Made by a program: the position numbers and the translations under genes
Assembly (NCBI RefSeq): GCF_000472865.1
Contig: NZ_AXAP01000002.1
Coordinates: 186,001-250,000 of the forward strand
Length of the DNA: 64,000 bases
Direction of reading: 5' to 3'
Origin: Bradyrhizobium elkanii WSM2783
GTDB taxonomy: Bacteria > Pseudomonadota > Alphaproteobacteria > Rhizobiales > Xanthobacteraceae
Notes under the pieces: generated by a model
The model's input: the letters and a program-made list of their open reading frames with translations, nothing else
Database searches by the model: none
What the model was told of the DNA's origin: nothing
Shown: in pieces, positions 43,663-52,565 of the stretch
Layout: the number at the start of each line of letters is the position of its first letter
Numbering within the stretch: position 1 is the stretch's first letter

Positions 43663-44973
43663 ATGTCGAACAACGCCGCAGCCTTCCTGACACACTCGAT
43701 CCGTCGTCATCTCGCGGTCGGCTTGTTGGCGAGCGTCGTACTCGTCGGCGGAGTCGGTGGGTGGGCGGCCAGCGCGCATCTCGCGGGCGCCGTTGTCGCC
43801 AACGGCACCTTTGTCGTCGATTCCTATGTCAAGAAAATCCAGCATCCGACCGGCGGCATCGTCGGTGAGATCCTGGTGCGCGACGGCCAGCGCGTTGCGG
43901 CAGGCGACGTGCTCGTGCGGCTGGATGCAACCCAGACCCGCGCCCAACTCGCCATCGTAAGCAAGCGTCTCGATGAACTCATGGCGCGCCTGGCCCGGCT
44001 CGATGCCGAGCGCGACGACAGGTCCGAAATCACCTTTCCCGCAGCGCTCCTTGCTCGCGCCGGTGACGAAACAGTCGATGCGGCCATGCACAGCGAACGT
44101 CGGCTGTTCGAGTTTCGCCGCGAGTCTCGTGAAAGCAGGAAGGCTCAGCTTCGCGAGCGCATCGTCCAGTGCGAACACGAGATCGAGGGACTGAAGGCGC
44201 AGGAACTGGCTTACGATCGCGGCATCGGCGTGCTGGAGAAAGAAATCGCGGCACTGCGCCCGTTGCTGGAGAAAGGCGTCGTCAATACCGTGCGCCTCAA
44301 CACGCTGGAAACGCAAGCGGCGACGTTCGGCGGAGAACGCGGCGAGAAGATCGCCATGCAGGCACAGGCAGCAGGACGGATCGCCGAAGCCCGCCTGCAG
44401 ATTCTCCAGATCGACCAGGATCTCAAGGCCGAGGTCGGTCGCGAGTTGCGCGAGATACAGGCGCAAGCCGGAGAATTTGTCGAACGCAAGGTCGCCGCGG
44501 AAGACCAGTTACGGCGCGTTGACATCATTGCGCCGCAGGCCGGCATGGTGCATCAGCTTGCCGTGCATACGATCGGCGGCGTGATCTCGCCGGCCGATAC
44601 CATCATGATGATCGTGCCGGAAAGGGACAGGCTCGCCCTCGAAGTGCAAATCTCCCCGCAGGATATCGATCAGATCCTGCTCGGCCAGCAAGCCGTGCTG
44701 CGCATGTCCGCCTTCAACGTGCGCACGACGCCGGAACTCAATGGCCATGTCAGCCGTGTCGCGGCCGATCTCACTCGCGACGAACGCACCGGCCTGTCCT
44801 GGTATCTCGTGCGCATTACGATCTCGCCGGAGGAATTGGCGCGGCTGCGTGGGCTAACCTTGATGCCGGGAATGCCGGCCGAGGCGCTCATCGGGACCGG
44901 CGATCGAACGCCGCTGTCATACATCGTCAAGCCGCTCTCGGACCAAGTCAGCCGCGCGTTCCGCGAGGAATGA
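43663..44973 (+). CDS. Type I secretion adaptor (HlyD/HasE family)
   Basis: This 436-residue protein starts at ATG 43663 with AAAGGA upstream; an ATG at 43609 is less likely. It has one N-terminal membrane helix (about 20-40) and a biotinyl-lipoyl-like half (GGIVGEILVRDGQRVAAGDVLVRLD at about 68, cited as a span). A long coiled-coil with many Arg/Glu residues follows, then the second lipoyl half and the C-terminal beta region (APQAGMVHQLAVHTIGG). It bridges the ABC transporter to an outer-membrane channel. Confidence 0.88.
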   Translation: MSNNAAAFLTHSIRRHLAVGLLASVVLVGGVGGWAASAHLAGAVVANGTFVVDSYVKKIQHPTGGIVGEILVRDGQRVAAGDVLVRLDATQTRAQLAIVSKRLDELMARLARLDAERDDRSEITFPAALLARAGDETVDAAMHSERRLFEFRRESRESRKAQLRERIVQCEHEIEGLKAQELAYDRGIGVLEKEIAALRPLLEKGVVNTVRLNTLETQAATFGGERGEKIAMQAQAAGRIAEARLQILQIDQDLKAEVGRELREIQAQAGEFVERKVAAEDQLRRVDIIAPQAGMVHQLAVHTIGGVISPADTIMMIVPERDRLALEVQISPQDIDQILLGQQAVLRMSAFNVRTTPELNGHVSRVAADLTRDERTGLSWYLVRITISPEELARLRGLTLMPGMPAEALIGTGDRTPLSYIVKPLSDQVSRAFREE

Positions 44974-45031
44974 CGCGCGTCTTCAATCTTGGCGGCTGAA
45001 GGGCCACCAAAAAACAACGAGGCATCATCAA

Positions 45032-45091
45032 ATGAATCAGACCTATCCGGACATCGCCGAGCTCAAGAACGAAGGCCACTCCCAGTTCTGA
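45032..45091 (+). CDS. Possible 19-residue peptide upstream of the IalB-like gene
   Basis: ATG 45032 opens a 19-codon frame (MNQTYPDIAELKNEGHSQF) that ends three bases before the next ATG. The junction sequence TTCTGACCATGAGGCA is identical to that at the end of the autotransporter gene (43600-43617 region), so the short frame may be the tail of a lost gene rather than a leader peptide. No clear ribosome site was seen. Confidence 0.3.
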   Translation: MNQTYPDIAELKNEGHSQF

Positions 45092-45093
45092 CC

Positions 45094-45672
45094 ATGAGGC
45101 AGCTCACCACCATCATCGTGGCAGCCGTCACCATCTTCGCGATGGCAGCGGGCAGCAACGCGCAGACGACCGACAGCGGGAAGAAAGCGACGCTCCCTGG
45201 CGGCTCGTCGTCCCTGCAGGAGAGCTTCGAGAACTGGACGGTGCGCTGCGCCGCGACCGACAAGGGACGCGTCTGCAATGCCCAGCAACAGCAGCGACAC
45301 CGCGAAACCAATCAACTCGTGCTCGCGGTCGAACTGACGACGAATGCGAATGGCGTGCTGAACGGGCTTGTCGTGCTGCCGTTCGGGCTACGTCTCGCCG
45401 ACGGCGCGGTTCTGCAGATCGACGATCAGCCGCCGTCGTCGGCCATCGCGTTCTCGACCTGCCTGCCGGTCGGCTGTCTGATTCCACTCAGTTTTGACAA
45501 GACAATGATCGGCGTTCTGCGTGCCGGCACCGTTCTCAAAGTCGGTGCGACCACGAACGAGGAGGGCAAGAAGATCGCGCTTTCAGTTTCGCTCAAGGGG
45601 TTGCCATTGGCCCTCGATCGCCTGGCTGCGCTCGCACACCCGGGGGCACCGCCAGCGGAGAAAAAGAAGTGA
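45094..45672 (+). CDS. Invasion-associated locus B (IalB) family exported protein
   Basis: This 192-residue protein has a signal peptide (cleavage near SNAQ, residue 23). The IalB domain has the [10 protein letters not shown] start, paired cysteines ([18 protein letters not shown]) and a final helix. Family members are periplasmic or surface-associated; in Bartonella one affects erythrocyte entry. Here it lies between the adaptor and exbB. Its stop overlaps the exbB start by four bases, so it belongs to the same operon. Its role in ligand uptake is unknown. Confidence 0.82.
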   Translation: MRQLTTIIVAAVTIFAMAAGSNAQTTDSGKKATLPGGSSSLQESFENWTVRCAATDKGRVCNAQQQQRHRETNQLVLAVELTTNANGVLNGLVVLPFGLRLADGAVLQIDDQPPSSAIAFSTCLPVGCLIPLSFDKTMIGVLRAGTVLKVGATTNEEGKKIALSVSLKGLPLALDRLAALAHPGAPPAEKKK

Positions 45673-46655
45673 TGAATCCAACGAGGCGGATTGCCATACT
45701 GAGAGCCTCGCCTCTCATCATAACGCTTGTCGTTGCACAAATGACCGGTGCCTCCATCACTTCGGCGCAGGATGCGGTCACATCCGCGCCCACGGCCTCG
45801 GAGCGTAATAACATCCCGCCGGCGACCGGCGGCGCGCCCCAGGAGAACGCAACATCCGCAGCTGTCGAACGGTCACCTGACAAGGCGGCCGGAGCTCAGA
45901 TGAATGCTGCCGCTGCTGTCGATCGGCGTGCCGACCTGCCACATGACCTGTCACCTTGGGGCATGTTCATGGCGGCGGACTGGGTGGTGAAGGTCGTGAT
46001 CACTGGGCTTGCCTTTGCCTCGCTTATGACCTGGACGGTGCTGCTCGCGAAGGCCATCGAGGTCGCCTGCGCCCGTGCCCGGGCCAGGCGGGCGTTCGAC
46101 GTCATTACGGTGTCTCAAAACCTCGCTGCGGCAGATCATGCACTTGCCAACCGCGGCGGGCCTGTCGCATTCATGGTTCGGTCGGCCGGCGAGGAGATGG
46201 TCCAATCGGCGGCCGCTCTGGATTATGTCGGTGACGGCGGTGTCAAGGAACGCGTCGTTTCCCGGCTTGCCCGTATCGAAGCCCAGGCCGGCCGGCGGCT
46301 GACAAGGGGCACGGGGCTGCTGGCCACCATTGGTGCGACCGCGCCTTTCGTCGGCCTGTTCGGGACCGTCTGGGGCATCATGAACTCGTTCATCGGCATC
46401 TCGCATACGCAGACCACTAATCTTGCGGTGGTTGCCCCCGGCATTGCCGAAGCGCTGCTCGCCACGGCGCTCGGCCTTGTCGCGGCGATCCCGGCGGTCG
46501 TTATCTATAACGTGTTCGCCCGTGTCATCACCGGCTATCGGCAACTGCTCGCCGATGCCGCGGCCGGCGTCGAGCGCCTCATCAGCCGCGATCTCGACTT
46601 CCGCAAGGTTCCTGCCAATCCAAAGCCGGCGGCGCGTGCGCTGGCGGCGAAGTGA
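45669..46655 (+). CDS. exbB: ExbB proton channel subunit
   Basis: This 328-residue MotA/TolQ/ExbB protein has an N-terminal signal and a spacer rich in Ala and Thr (to about residue 90). Three transmembrane helices follow, including [22 protein letters not shown] and the conserved [21 protein letters not shown]. The long N-terminal extension is typical of Pseudomonas-type ExbB. It supplies proton-driven energy to TonB with ExbD, which is seven bases downstream. Confidence 0.92.
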   Translation: MMNPTRRIAILRASPLIITLVVAQMTGASITSAQDAVTSAPTASERNNIPPATGGAPQENATSAAVERSPDKAAGAQMNAAAAVDRRADLPHDLSPWGMFMAADWVVKVVITGLAFASLMTWTVLLAKAIEVACARARARRAFDVITVSQNLAAADHALANRGGPVAFMVRSAGEEMVQSAAALDYVGDGGVKERVVSRLARIEAQAGRRLTRGTGLLATIGATAPFVGLFGTVWGIMNSFIGISHTQTTNLAVVAPGIAEALLATALGLVAAIPAVVIYNVFARVITGYRQLLADAAAGVERLISRDLDFRKVPANPKPAARALAAK

Positions 46656-46661
46656 GGCGTC

Positions 46662-47153
46662 ATGGCGGGCGGCATTCGTGAGCGCTTCGGTGATGAACTC
46701 GAGGACAACCACGATATCAATGTCACGCCGTTCATCGACGTGATGCTGGTGCTCCTCATTATCTTCATGGTGGCGGCGCCGCTCGCGACCGTCGATGTCC
46801 ATGTTGATTTGCCGGCGTCAACCGCCAAACCGGCGCCGCGTCCCGACAAGCCCGTCTATCTGTCGCTGAAGGACGACCTCACACTCAATCTCGAGAACGA
46901 TCCGGTGACACGGGAGGGGCTACAGGCGGCGATCGACGCCATCACGCATGGCGACAAGGACGCACGAATCTTCGTGCGGGCGGACAAGACCGTCGACTAC
47001 CACCATCTGATGGAGGTGATGAACCTCCTGCGGGGAGCGGGCTATCTGAAAATTGCGCTGGTCGGCCTCGAAACGAGACCCACATCAGCCCAACACGATA
47101 ACGCGGCTTCCGTGAATGGTCAGCCGACGCCGTCGGCGGCAGGTGCGCCGTGA
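46662..47153 (+). CDS. exbD: ExbD proton channel subunit
   Basis: This 163-residue protein has one membrane helix (VTPFIDVMLVLLIIFMVAAP) that includes the essential Asp (NVTPFID). The periplasmic domain contains DARIFVRADKTVDY. It overlaps the tonB start by four bases (GTGA). Confidence 0.92.
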   Translation: MAGGIRERFGDELEDNHDINVTPFIDVMLVLLIIFMVAAPLATVDVHVDLPASTAKPAPRPDKPVYLSLKDDLTLNLENDPVTREGLQAAIDAITHGDKDARIFVRADKTVDYHHLMEVMNLLRGAGYLKIALVGLETRPTSAQHDNAASVNGQPTPSAAGAP

Positions 47154-47962
47154 GCTATGCAAGCGGATTCGTCACGCGCGACGTCAAGGTTGCAGAGACC
47201 GTAGTCTGGACCGGCGCCTTCCTGTTCATACTCGGCCTCCATGCCGGGATCGCGACCTGGCTGCTCCGGCCGGAGTCGGTCGTCGCCGCTGATAGTTCGC
47301 CGCCTGCCGCCATCATGATCGAATTGGCCGACACGCCGCAGGCGACAATGACGGAAATGAACGAGATCACCCCGGACCTGAGATCTGCCGAGGAAAGTGT
47401 CGCTCAGCTTGAGCAGAAGCAAGAGGAGGCGTCCGAGGAGAAACCTCCCGACCCGGTCACCGAACCCGAACCTGAGCCGGTCAAAGAGAAACCGTTATCC
47501 CGGGAGAAGGTCGAGGTCCCGCTTCCGGCGGCTCAACCAAAACAGGAAAAGCCGAAAGAGAAGCCAAAGCCCCGCAAGCAACAGGCGTCGACCCAATCGC
47601 ACGCCGCGGTTCAAGCACAGGCGCAAGTTCACAGATCAGACCGCTCCGCTGCCGCACAAACGGCATCCGGCGTTTCCTCCGTGTCACCGGCCAATTGGCA
47701 ATCGCTCCTGATGGCGCATCTGGAACGACGCAAGCGCTATCCGCCGGGTGCGCAATCGCGTGGGGAGCGTGGTGTCGCTTATGTACGTTTCACCATTGAC
47801 GACAGAGGCAATGTGCTGTCCGCGAGCCTCGCCCGCTCGTCCGGCTTTGCCGAACTCGATCAGGAGGTGCTCGCGTTGGTTCGCCGCGCGTCGCCGGTGC
47901 CAACGCCACCGGCTGACGCCAATCGGGCCATCACAGCGCCAGTGCGCTTCAACAGCCAGTAA
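47150..47962 (+). CDS. TonB family energy transducer (HasB-like)
   Basis: This 270-residue protein starts at GTG 47150. It has an N-terminal membrane anchor (about 17-38), a long Pro/Glu/Lys-rich periplasmic spacer (90-170) and a C-terminal TonB domain (YPPGAQSRGERGVAYVRFTID to the end). A dedicated TonB with its own ExbB/D, encoded beside a single receptor, is the pattern of HasB in Serratia. Confidence 0.9.
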   Translation: MSYASGFVTRDVKVAETVVWTGAFLFILGLHAGIATWLLRPESVVAADSSPPAAIMIELADTPQATMTEMNEITPDLRSAEESVAQLEQKQEEASEEKPPDPVTEPEPEPVKEKPLSREKVEVPLPAAQPKQEKPKEKPKPRKQQASTQSHAAVQAQAQVHRSDRSAAAQTASGVSSVSPANWQSLLMAHLERRKRYPPGAQSRGERGVAYVRFTIDDRGNVLSASLARSSGFAELDQEVLALVRRASPVPTPPADANRAITAPVRFNSQ

Positions 47963-47998
47963 GCGCAATCATGAGCATCGATGCGCATCGACCATCGT

Positions 47999-48370
47999 TC
48001 AAACGAAGGAAAGCTCCTCGGCGGATTGCAGGATGCGCCTCAATTGCAGCAAGGCTCTCTTGAGGTCATCGCCCGTTGCCGGATGACCCAGGCAGATCCG
48101 CACGCCGAGCGTTCCGCGGTCGACTTGCTGCAATGCGCCGGGGGGAGCGAGCGTAATGCTCGCCTGAGCGGCCTGTGCGACCAGCGCGATCAGCGTGCGG
48201 GCGGCTGGAATGGGCAGCCATCGATGGAAGCCTGGTGCGCTCGAGACGACCGGAAGCCAATCGGCGAGAACTTCGTCGGCGATTGCATTGCGCCGCGCCG
48301 CTTCGGCTCGCTTCAACTGGACCTGACGTTGCAGGTCACCGCTATGGATCAGCCGCGCCACGACTTCGTC
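47999..48370 (-). pseudogene. Fragment of a MocR-type PLP aminotransferase (C-terminal end)
   Basis: The minus-strand frame reads RLIHSGDLQRQVQLKRAEAA, then a GFHRWLPIP segment and GVRICLGHPAT...LKRALLQLRRIL. This is the C-terminal 120 residues of GntR/MocR aminotransferases. The rest of the gene, including the PLP lysine region, is missing. The frame stays open to 48805, but that part is antisense to another fragment. Confidence 0.6.
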
Positions 48371-48530
48371 GAGCCGGGTGCGGGTATGCGGCGCGCAGCG
48401 GAAGCGGCCTCGCGTGAGGTGCCCAATCTGTCCTTTGTGGCTGGAGCCGCTGAAGACCTGCCATTCCCGGATGGCAGTCTCGCGCTCGTCACGGCAGCCA
48501 CCGCGGCTCACTGGTTCGACCGGCCGCTCG
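48355..48530 (+). pseudogene. Fragment of a class I methyltransferase
   Basis: The plus frame contains VEPGAGMRRAAEA, then a GAAEDLPFPDGSLALVTAATAAHWF segment (cited by its span). These are the central motifs of UbiE-like methyltransferases. The start with motif I and the C-terminal half are absent. It directly abuts the aminotransferase fragment on the other strand. Confidence 0.55.
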
Positions 48531-48825
48531 ATAACCTCCAGCAAATCTGGGTGCCTTCGACTGCCTTCGTGATCGACACAGCGGGTCTGCTTTACCCACG
48601 GTATGGCGTCCGGCGCGTTGGCTATCTTCGTCACCTCTTCGACGGCGATCGACATACACATGAATACGTCGAACCCGATCGCTTCATAGGCATTAATCTC
48701 GGCAACTGGATGCGTGCGCCCGGCGGCTTCCACGCTCGATACGCCAAGGAGCCGTGGCGTGGCCTGGTCCTCGAAGACCGTGAAGCCGCGCTTGCCTTCC
48801 CCCATTTGGATAGCGAGCGACCGCG

Positions 48826-49013
48826 CTAAGGGGCGGCCACCCCTCGGGCGGTGTGGTCGAGGACGCGCTGGACGGTCTCAGCCTCAACGCTGCTGAGGCG
48901 CAGCGCGTGATTGCCGGGGGTCGCGCAGCCTTTGCCCGGATAAGGGAGCTCGTCGAACTGTTTCTGCCGCGCCCATTCGGCAATGTGCCGATACGCGCTG
49001 CGTGAGAGGGTTT
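48826..49013 (-). pseudogene. C-terminal fragment of an unidentified protein
   Basis: The minus frame gives about 60 residues (HIAEWARQKQFDELPYPGKG, then ATPGNHALRLSSVEAETVQRVLDH in the following span) ending at a stop at 48826. It is blocked by an in-frame stop upstream, so no start is possible. The composition is protein-like, but I do not recognise the family. Confidence 0.4.
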
Positions 49014-49129
49014 GTCATGGCGCTATCGGCTTTGAGTTGCGGCCTCGAAAATCAGGCAGCGTTAGCGACATCTCTCAAATTGTTTCGGAAAAATTGTCGC
49101 ATGCTGTTTGGCAAACGCGCGCAGCTAAA

Positions 49130-49178
49130 TGTAACGAATGTGACGTAACGTAACGAAATGTAACGAAAGATGTGACTC
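49130..49178. repeat. Short TAACGAA-type repeat cluster
   Basis: Within about 50 bases the unit GTAACG(AA) occurs four times (near 49130, 49145, 49150 and 49160), in AT-richer DNA upstream of the lodA-like gene. ATGTGAC also occurs twice. It could be a set of operator half-sites. No known consensus matches with confidence. Confidence 0.45.
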
Positions 49179-49438
49179 TGGCGCATCAATGTGGGGTCAT
49201 TACTGGGAATTACTTTGCGAAGTTCTTTGTGTTTGTTCTCGCTGAGCAGTCGTGAAACCCACTCGGCTGCTCGCGGCAATCACATTTTAAAGAATTCGGC
49301 GTTCATGTAGGCCATCGATCGCTGCGGCATTTGATTGGAGTGTTGCGGCATCGTTGTCGATTGCGATGCAACGAAATTTCGTCCCCGCGCCGTCGCAGGC
49401 AGTTGCACGAGCTACATGGAATAGAAGGACTGTCATAT

Positions 49439-51403
49439 ATGAAGCGTCGCGATTTTCTGATTGGTGCATCCGCTTTCGGTTTGGCTGCGCCTGCGCTTTT
49501 TAGGGCCGCCGTATCGCCAGTGGACGCGCAGCAGGCCGCACCCGCGGGAGCACGCATTGTTCGCGCCGCAATCTTTCCCGCGATTGGCTTCTCACGCGTC
49601 GGCAACGGTGATGAGTGGTTTCTGGCGCCCGAGGTTCCCGGTCTGATGAACGAGCCTCCGGGAGGATTCAAGCAGGGACCAAGCAGCATCAAGAAACAGG
49701 TCCAGCGCTTCCGCGTGTACGGCTATGACGATCAGGGACGCGTGGTGCGCGAGCTGGGAGCGTCCGACGGCGCGCGCTGGACGGTGCACGTCGCGAACAC
49801 CAAGGCTGCCTGGTATGGCTATTCGAATGCTATGGATGGAGGAGCGCAGGCTCCCGGTATTCCGGGTGCACAACGCAATGCCTTCATCGAACCGGCCCGT
49901 CGCGAACAAATGCTGGCGATTGACGCGGGGGCAGTCCGCATCGATGGCGCATCGAAGAATACGGATGGTCGGGATACCGCCTATCAAATGGCAGGTCAGT
50001 TCTGGAAAAAGCTGCCGGTGAAACTCGGTCATCTCCGCACTGACGATGCAGGCCGCCTGCTGGTGTTCCCGGGAGACGGAATATCCAACAGTGCTTTGGC
50101 TCAGAATCCGGTGCGCGACTTCACCAACAACGATGGATGGCACGACGATTGGTGCGATGGCTGGGTGAAAGCCACAGTACGCGTCGGCGATACAGATATC
50201 GATTGCGAACCGGCGTGGGTCGTGTGCTGCGGACCGAAGTTCGCTCCCCAGATCGAACCGATCGTCAGCCTTTATGATGCCGCGCGCGAAGCGATGATCG
50301 CTACGGGACATATGAAGGCGGTCGCCGGTCAGGTTTCCTTCCGTCGCGACGTGCTGCCTATTCTGCGGCGCTCCGGGATGATGCAGTGGGTCGCGCAGGC
50401 CTCCTATCTCGGCAAGGCCTGGATGGACCTCGACGATCTTTCGGATCCGGCGGTGATCAAGTCGTTGGCGGATACGGGAGCAAAGGCACGCCCTGCCCGA
50501 GAGAAGGTGCTCGCGGCGTTCCGTAAGCCCGGTGGGGACGATACCCGTTCGGACGCCCTGCCTCCGATGCTCGGTGACGGCGTCAATTTCCCGGGCAGCC
50601 CGACCGGTTGGCTCACGCTTACATCCACCCAATACGGAATTCTGAGCGACTGGGCGAAGGGCGACTTTATCAATGATCTCGATGATCCTGCAGCAGATGC
50701 CGTCAAGCAGCTCGATGACCTGCCATTGTCGTTGCGTCCGGAAGCATTGACGCGCGCTGCGCTCGATGCATGTTCCGGCGGAGCCTTCCATCCCGGCGTA
50801 GAGATCACCTGGCCTATCCGTCATGCGGCGCTCTACCGCTCGACGAAGGAGACGTCGCTACCGTTCCGTATTGCGATTTCGAACCGGAAGAAGCTGGTTC
50901 AAAACATCGGACTACAACTCAATCCGCAGAATGTGTTCTCAGGCGATCCGCAGCGACCGCAGGATGGGGCTCCCGTTGGACCGCAGGCGCCTGGCGACCT
51001 CACGCGCTGGATGGGTGTTCCGTGGCAGGGCGATGCGTTCAGCTGCCAATCTGTGCTGACGGGCGAGGGGTTCCCGACGCCAGTGTGGTGGCCGGCGCTT
51101 TTGCCCGTCGATGTTCTGCCGGAAGGGTTCTACAAGCAGATGATGCGTACCGACCTTCCGATGGAGGAGCGCCTGCGCTTCTATCACGCGCGTGTCGCCT
51201 GGTCGCGCGGCGCGGCCGGCGTCGGCTTGCACGTCGATGCAAGCTATACAGACGGCCTGCGCCGGATGATCGAGCTCTGGACGCAGATGGGCGTTGTCGT
51301 GCGTCGCAGTGGCCCCAAGGATATTCCTGGCGTTCCTGCAGAAGTCTTCGTCGAGGTGCAGCGCGGTTCGACGGATTTGGCCGCGAACAAAGAACTGAAG
51401 TAG
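49439..51403 (+). CDS. LodA/GoxA-like quinoprotein amino-acid oxidase
   Basis: This 654-residue protein starts at ATG 49439 with AAGGA upstream and begins MKRRDFLIGAS, a Tat-like signal ending at about residue 30. The motif ACSGGAFHPGVEITW (Cys445) and the motif GVPWQGDAF (Trp529) correspond to the Cys and Trp that form the cysteine tryptophylquinone cofactor in Marinomonas LodA (lysine epsilon-oxidase) and GoxA (glycine oxidase). Such enzymes release aldehyde or oxo acid, ammonia and hydrogen peroxide. The substrate here is unknown. The partner flavoprotein is directly downstream, sharing one base of the stop codon. Confidence 0.85.
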   Translation: MKRRDFLIGASAFGLAAPALFRAAVSPVDAQQAAPAGARIVRAAIFPAIGFSRVGNGDEWFLAPEVPGLMNEPPGGFKQGPSSIKKQVQRFRVYGYDDQGRVVRELGASDGARWTVHVANTKAAWYGYSNAMDGGAQAPGIPGAQRNAFIEPARREQMLAIDAGAVRIDGASKNTDGRDTAYQMAGQFWKKLPVKLGHLRTDDAGRLLVFPGDGISNSALAQNPVRDFTNNDGWHDDWCDGWVKATVRVGDTDIDCEPAWVVCCGPKFAPQIEPIVSLYDAAREAMIATGHMKAVAGQVSFRRDVLPILRRSGMMQWVAQASYLGKAWMDLDDLSDPAVIKSLADTGAKARPAREKVLAAFRKPGGDDTRSDALPPMLGDGVNFPGSPTGWLTLTSTQYGILSDWAKGDFINDLDDPAADAVKQLDDLPLSLRPEALTRAALDACSGGAFHPGVEITWPIRHAALYRSTKETSLPFRIAISNRKKLVQNIGLQLNPQNVFSGDPQRPQDGAPVGPQAPGDLTRWMGVPWQGDAFSCQSVLTGEGFPTPVWWPALLPVDVLPEGFYKQMMRTDLPMEERLRFYHARVAWSRGAAGVGLHVDASYTDGLRRMIELWTQMGVVVRRSGPKDIPGVPAEVFVEVQRGSTDLAANKELK

Positions 51404-52497
51404 TGACAGAACGTCAGGCCGTCATTTTGGGGGCGGGCATGGCCGGAATGGCATGTGCCCGCATCCTGTCGCGTCGCGGGATTGATGCCCTTCTTGTCGC
51501 CCCATTGTCGGATGTTGCCAGTCGGGGCGAAACGCTGTCGTTTCGGGCCGGGCCCCATCTGGAAACACTTGGGTGGCATAGCCTGCTTGATGCAGAGACG
51601 GCGTTGGTCAGTCAAGGCAGCTATTCCGTGTGGGGTAATAGAGCGCTGCGTCGTGGTCTGTTCCACCAGGAAGAAATGTCGGGCTGGCACATCGATCGTT
51701 ATCGGCTTGAGGCTCGGATGGCGGAAACACTCGAAGCCGATGGCGTAAGTCGCGACTTCTGTGAAGCCCGCCAGTTCTCGAGATCTGAAACCGGAATCGC
51801 CGTTGAGCTTGCTGACGGATCATCGGTGAATACGCGGCTGTTGGTCGATTGTTCAGGCCGCTCCGCTGTGACCGCAGGTTCGGCGGTGACGCTCCGTCGC
51901 CTCAACAAGCTCGTGGCCTGCTACGGCGTCTTCACGCTTGATGAGGACGTTGAGGCCATCCCGGTTACGCTTGTTGAGGCTGTGGCGATAGGATGGTGGT
52001 ATATGTCGTTGCTGCCCAGGGGCCGTATGCTGGTGGGACTCTTTACTGATTCCGATCTGCTGCCGGCAGGATTGCGCAAGAATGCCGGCCTGTGGGCCGA
52101 CCTGGCGTCGCAAACAACAGCGATCTCTCCGCGCTTGTCGAGTCTTGGTATGGATCTGGCCGCGGCGCCCGAACTGCATTTCGCCGCAGCCAGCACCGTA
52201 ACAACATCGGACCTTGTTGAGCCATTCATCATTCGAGCTGGCGATGCTGCCAGTGCGTTGGATCCGCTCGGCGCGAACGGACTTGCTACCGCCCTGTGGA
52301 GCGGAATTCAGGCCGCCGAAAGCGTTGTCGGACTTCTTACGGAAAACGACGGGACGAAAGCGGTTCGGTATCAGCAGCAGTTCCTGCAAGGCATCGCATC
52401 GCACCTTGCTGCACAAACGGCGATGTATGCCTCCGAGCAGCGCTTTATTGACGCGCCATTCTGGCAGCGACGACGAGGTCCGTGGTTGGAAAATTGA
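51403..52497 (+). CDS. LodB-like FAD-dependent maturation protein
   Basis: This 364-residue protein starts at GTG 51403, which overlaps the lodA TAG. The FAD motif is VILGAGMAGMACARILSRRG. DCSGRS at about 147 and the GDAASALDPLGANGL segment near the C-terminus are those of tryptophan-halogenase-like/geranylgeranyl-reductase-like monooxygenases, as in LodB. LodB is needed to form the quinone cofactor in LodA. No signal peptide is seen, so it acts in the cytoplasm before LodA export, in keeping with a Tat route. Confidence 0.83.
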   Translation: MTERQAVILGAGMAGMACARILSRRGIDALLVAPLSDVASRGETLSFRAGPHLETLGWHSLLDAETALVSQGSYSVWGNRALRRGLFHQEEMSGWHIDRYRLEARMAETLEADGVSRDFCEARQFSRSETGIAVELADGSSVNTRLLVDCSGRSAVTAGSAVTLRRLNKLVACYGVFTLDEDVEAIPVTLVEAVAIGWWYMSLLPRGRMLVGLFTDSDLLPAGLRKNAGLWADLASQTTAISPRLSSLGMDLAAAPELHFAAASTVTTSDLVEPFIIRAGDAASALDPLGANGLATALWSGIQAAESVVGLLTENDGTKAVRYQQQFLQGIASHLAAQTAMYASEQRFIDAPFWQRRRGPWLEN

Positions 52498-52565
52498 TCG
52501 ATGCAGTCGTTCTCAGTTGCTGAGGCGCGAAAGCCAAGTTTTCTTTGTTCACCTGGAGGATATGT

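Noticed and set aside
47981..48829. Two long overlapping frames, plus (282 codons) and minus (268 codons)
   Set aside because: Each contains only a partial domain (methyltransferase or aminotransferase) and nonsense elsewhere; they are fragments in a scar, not intact genes.
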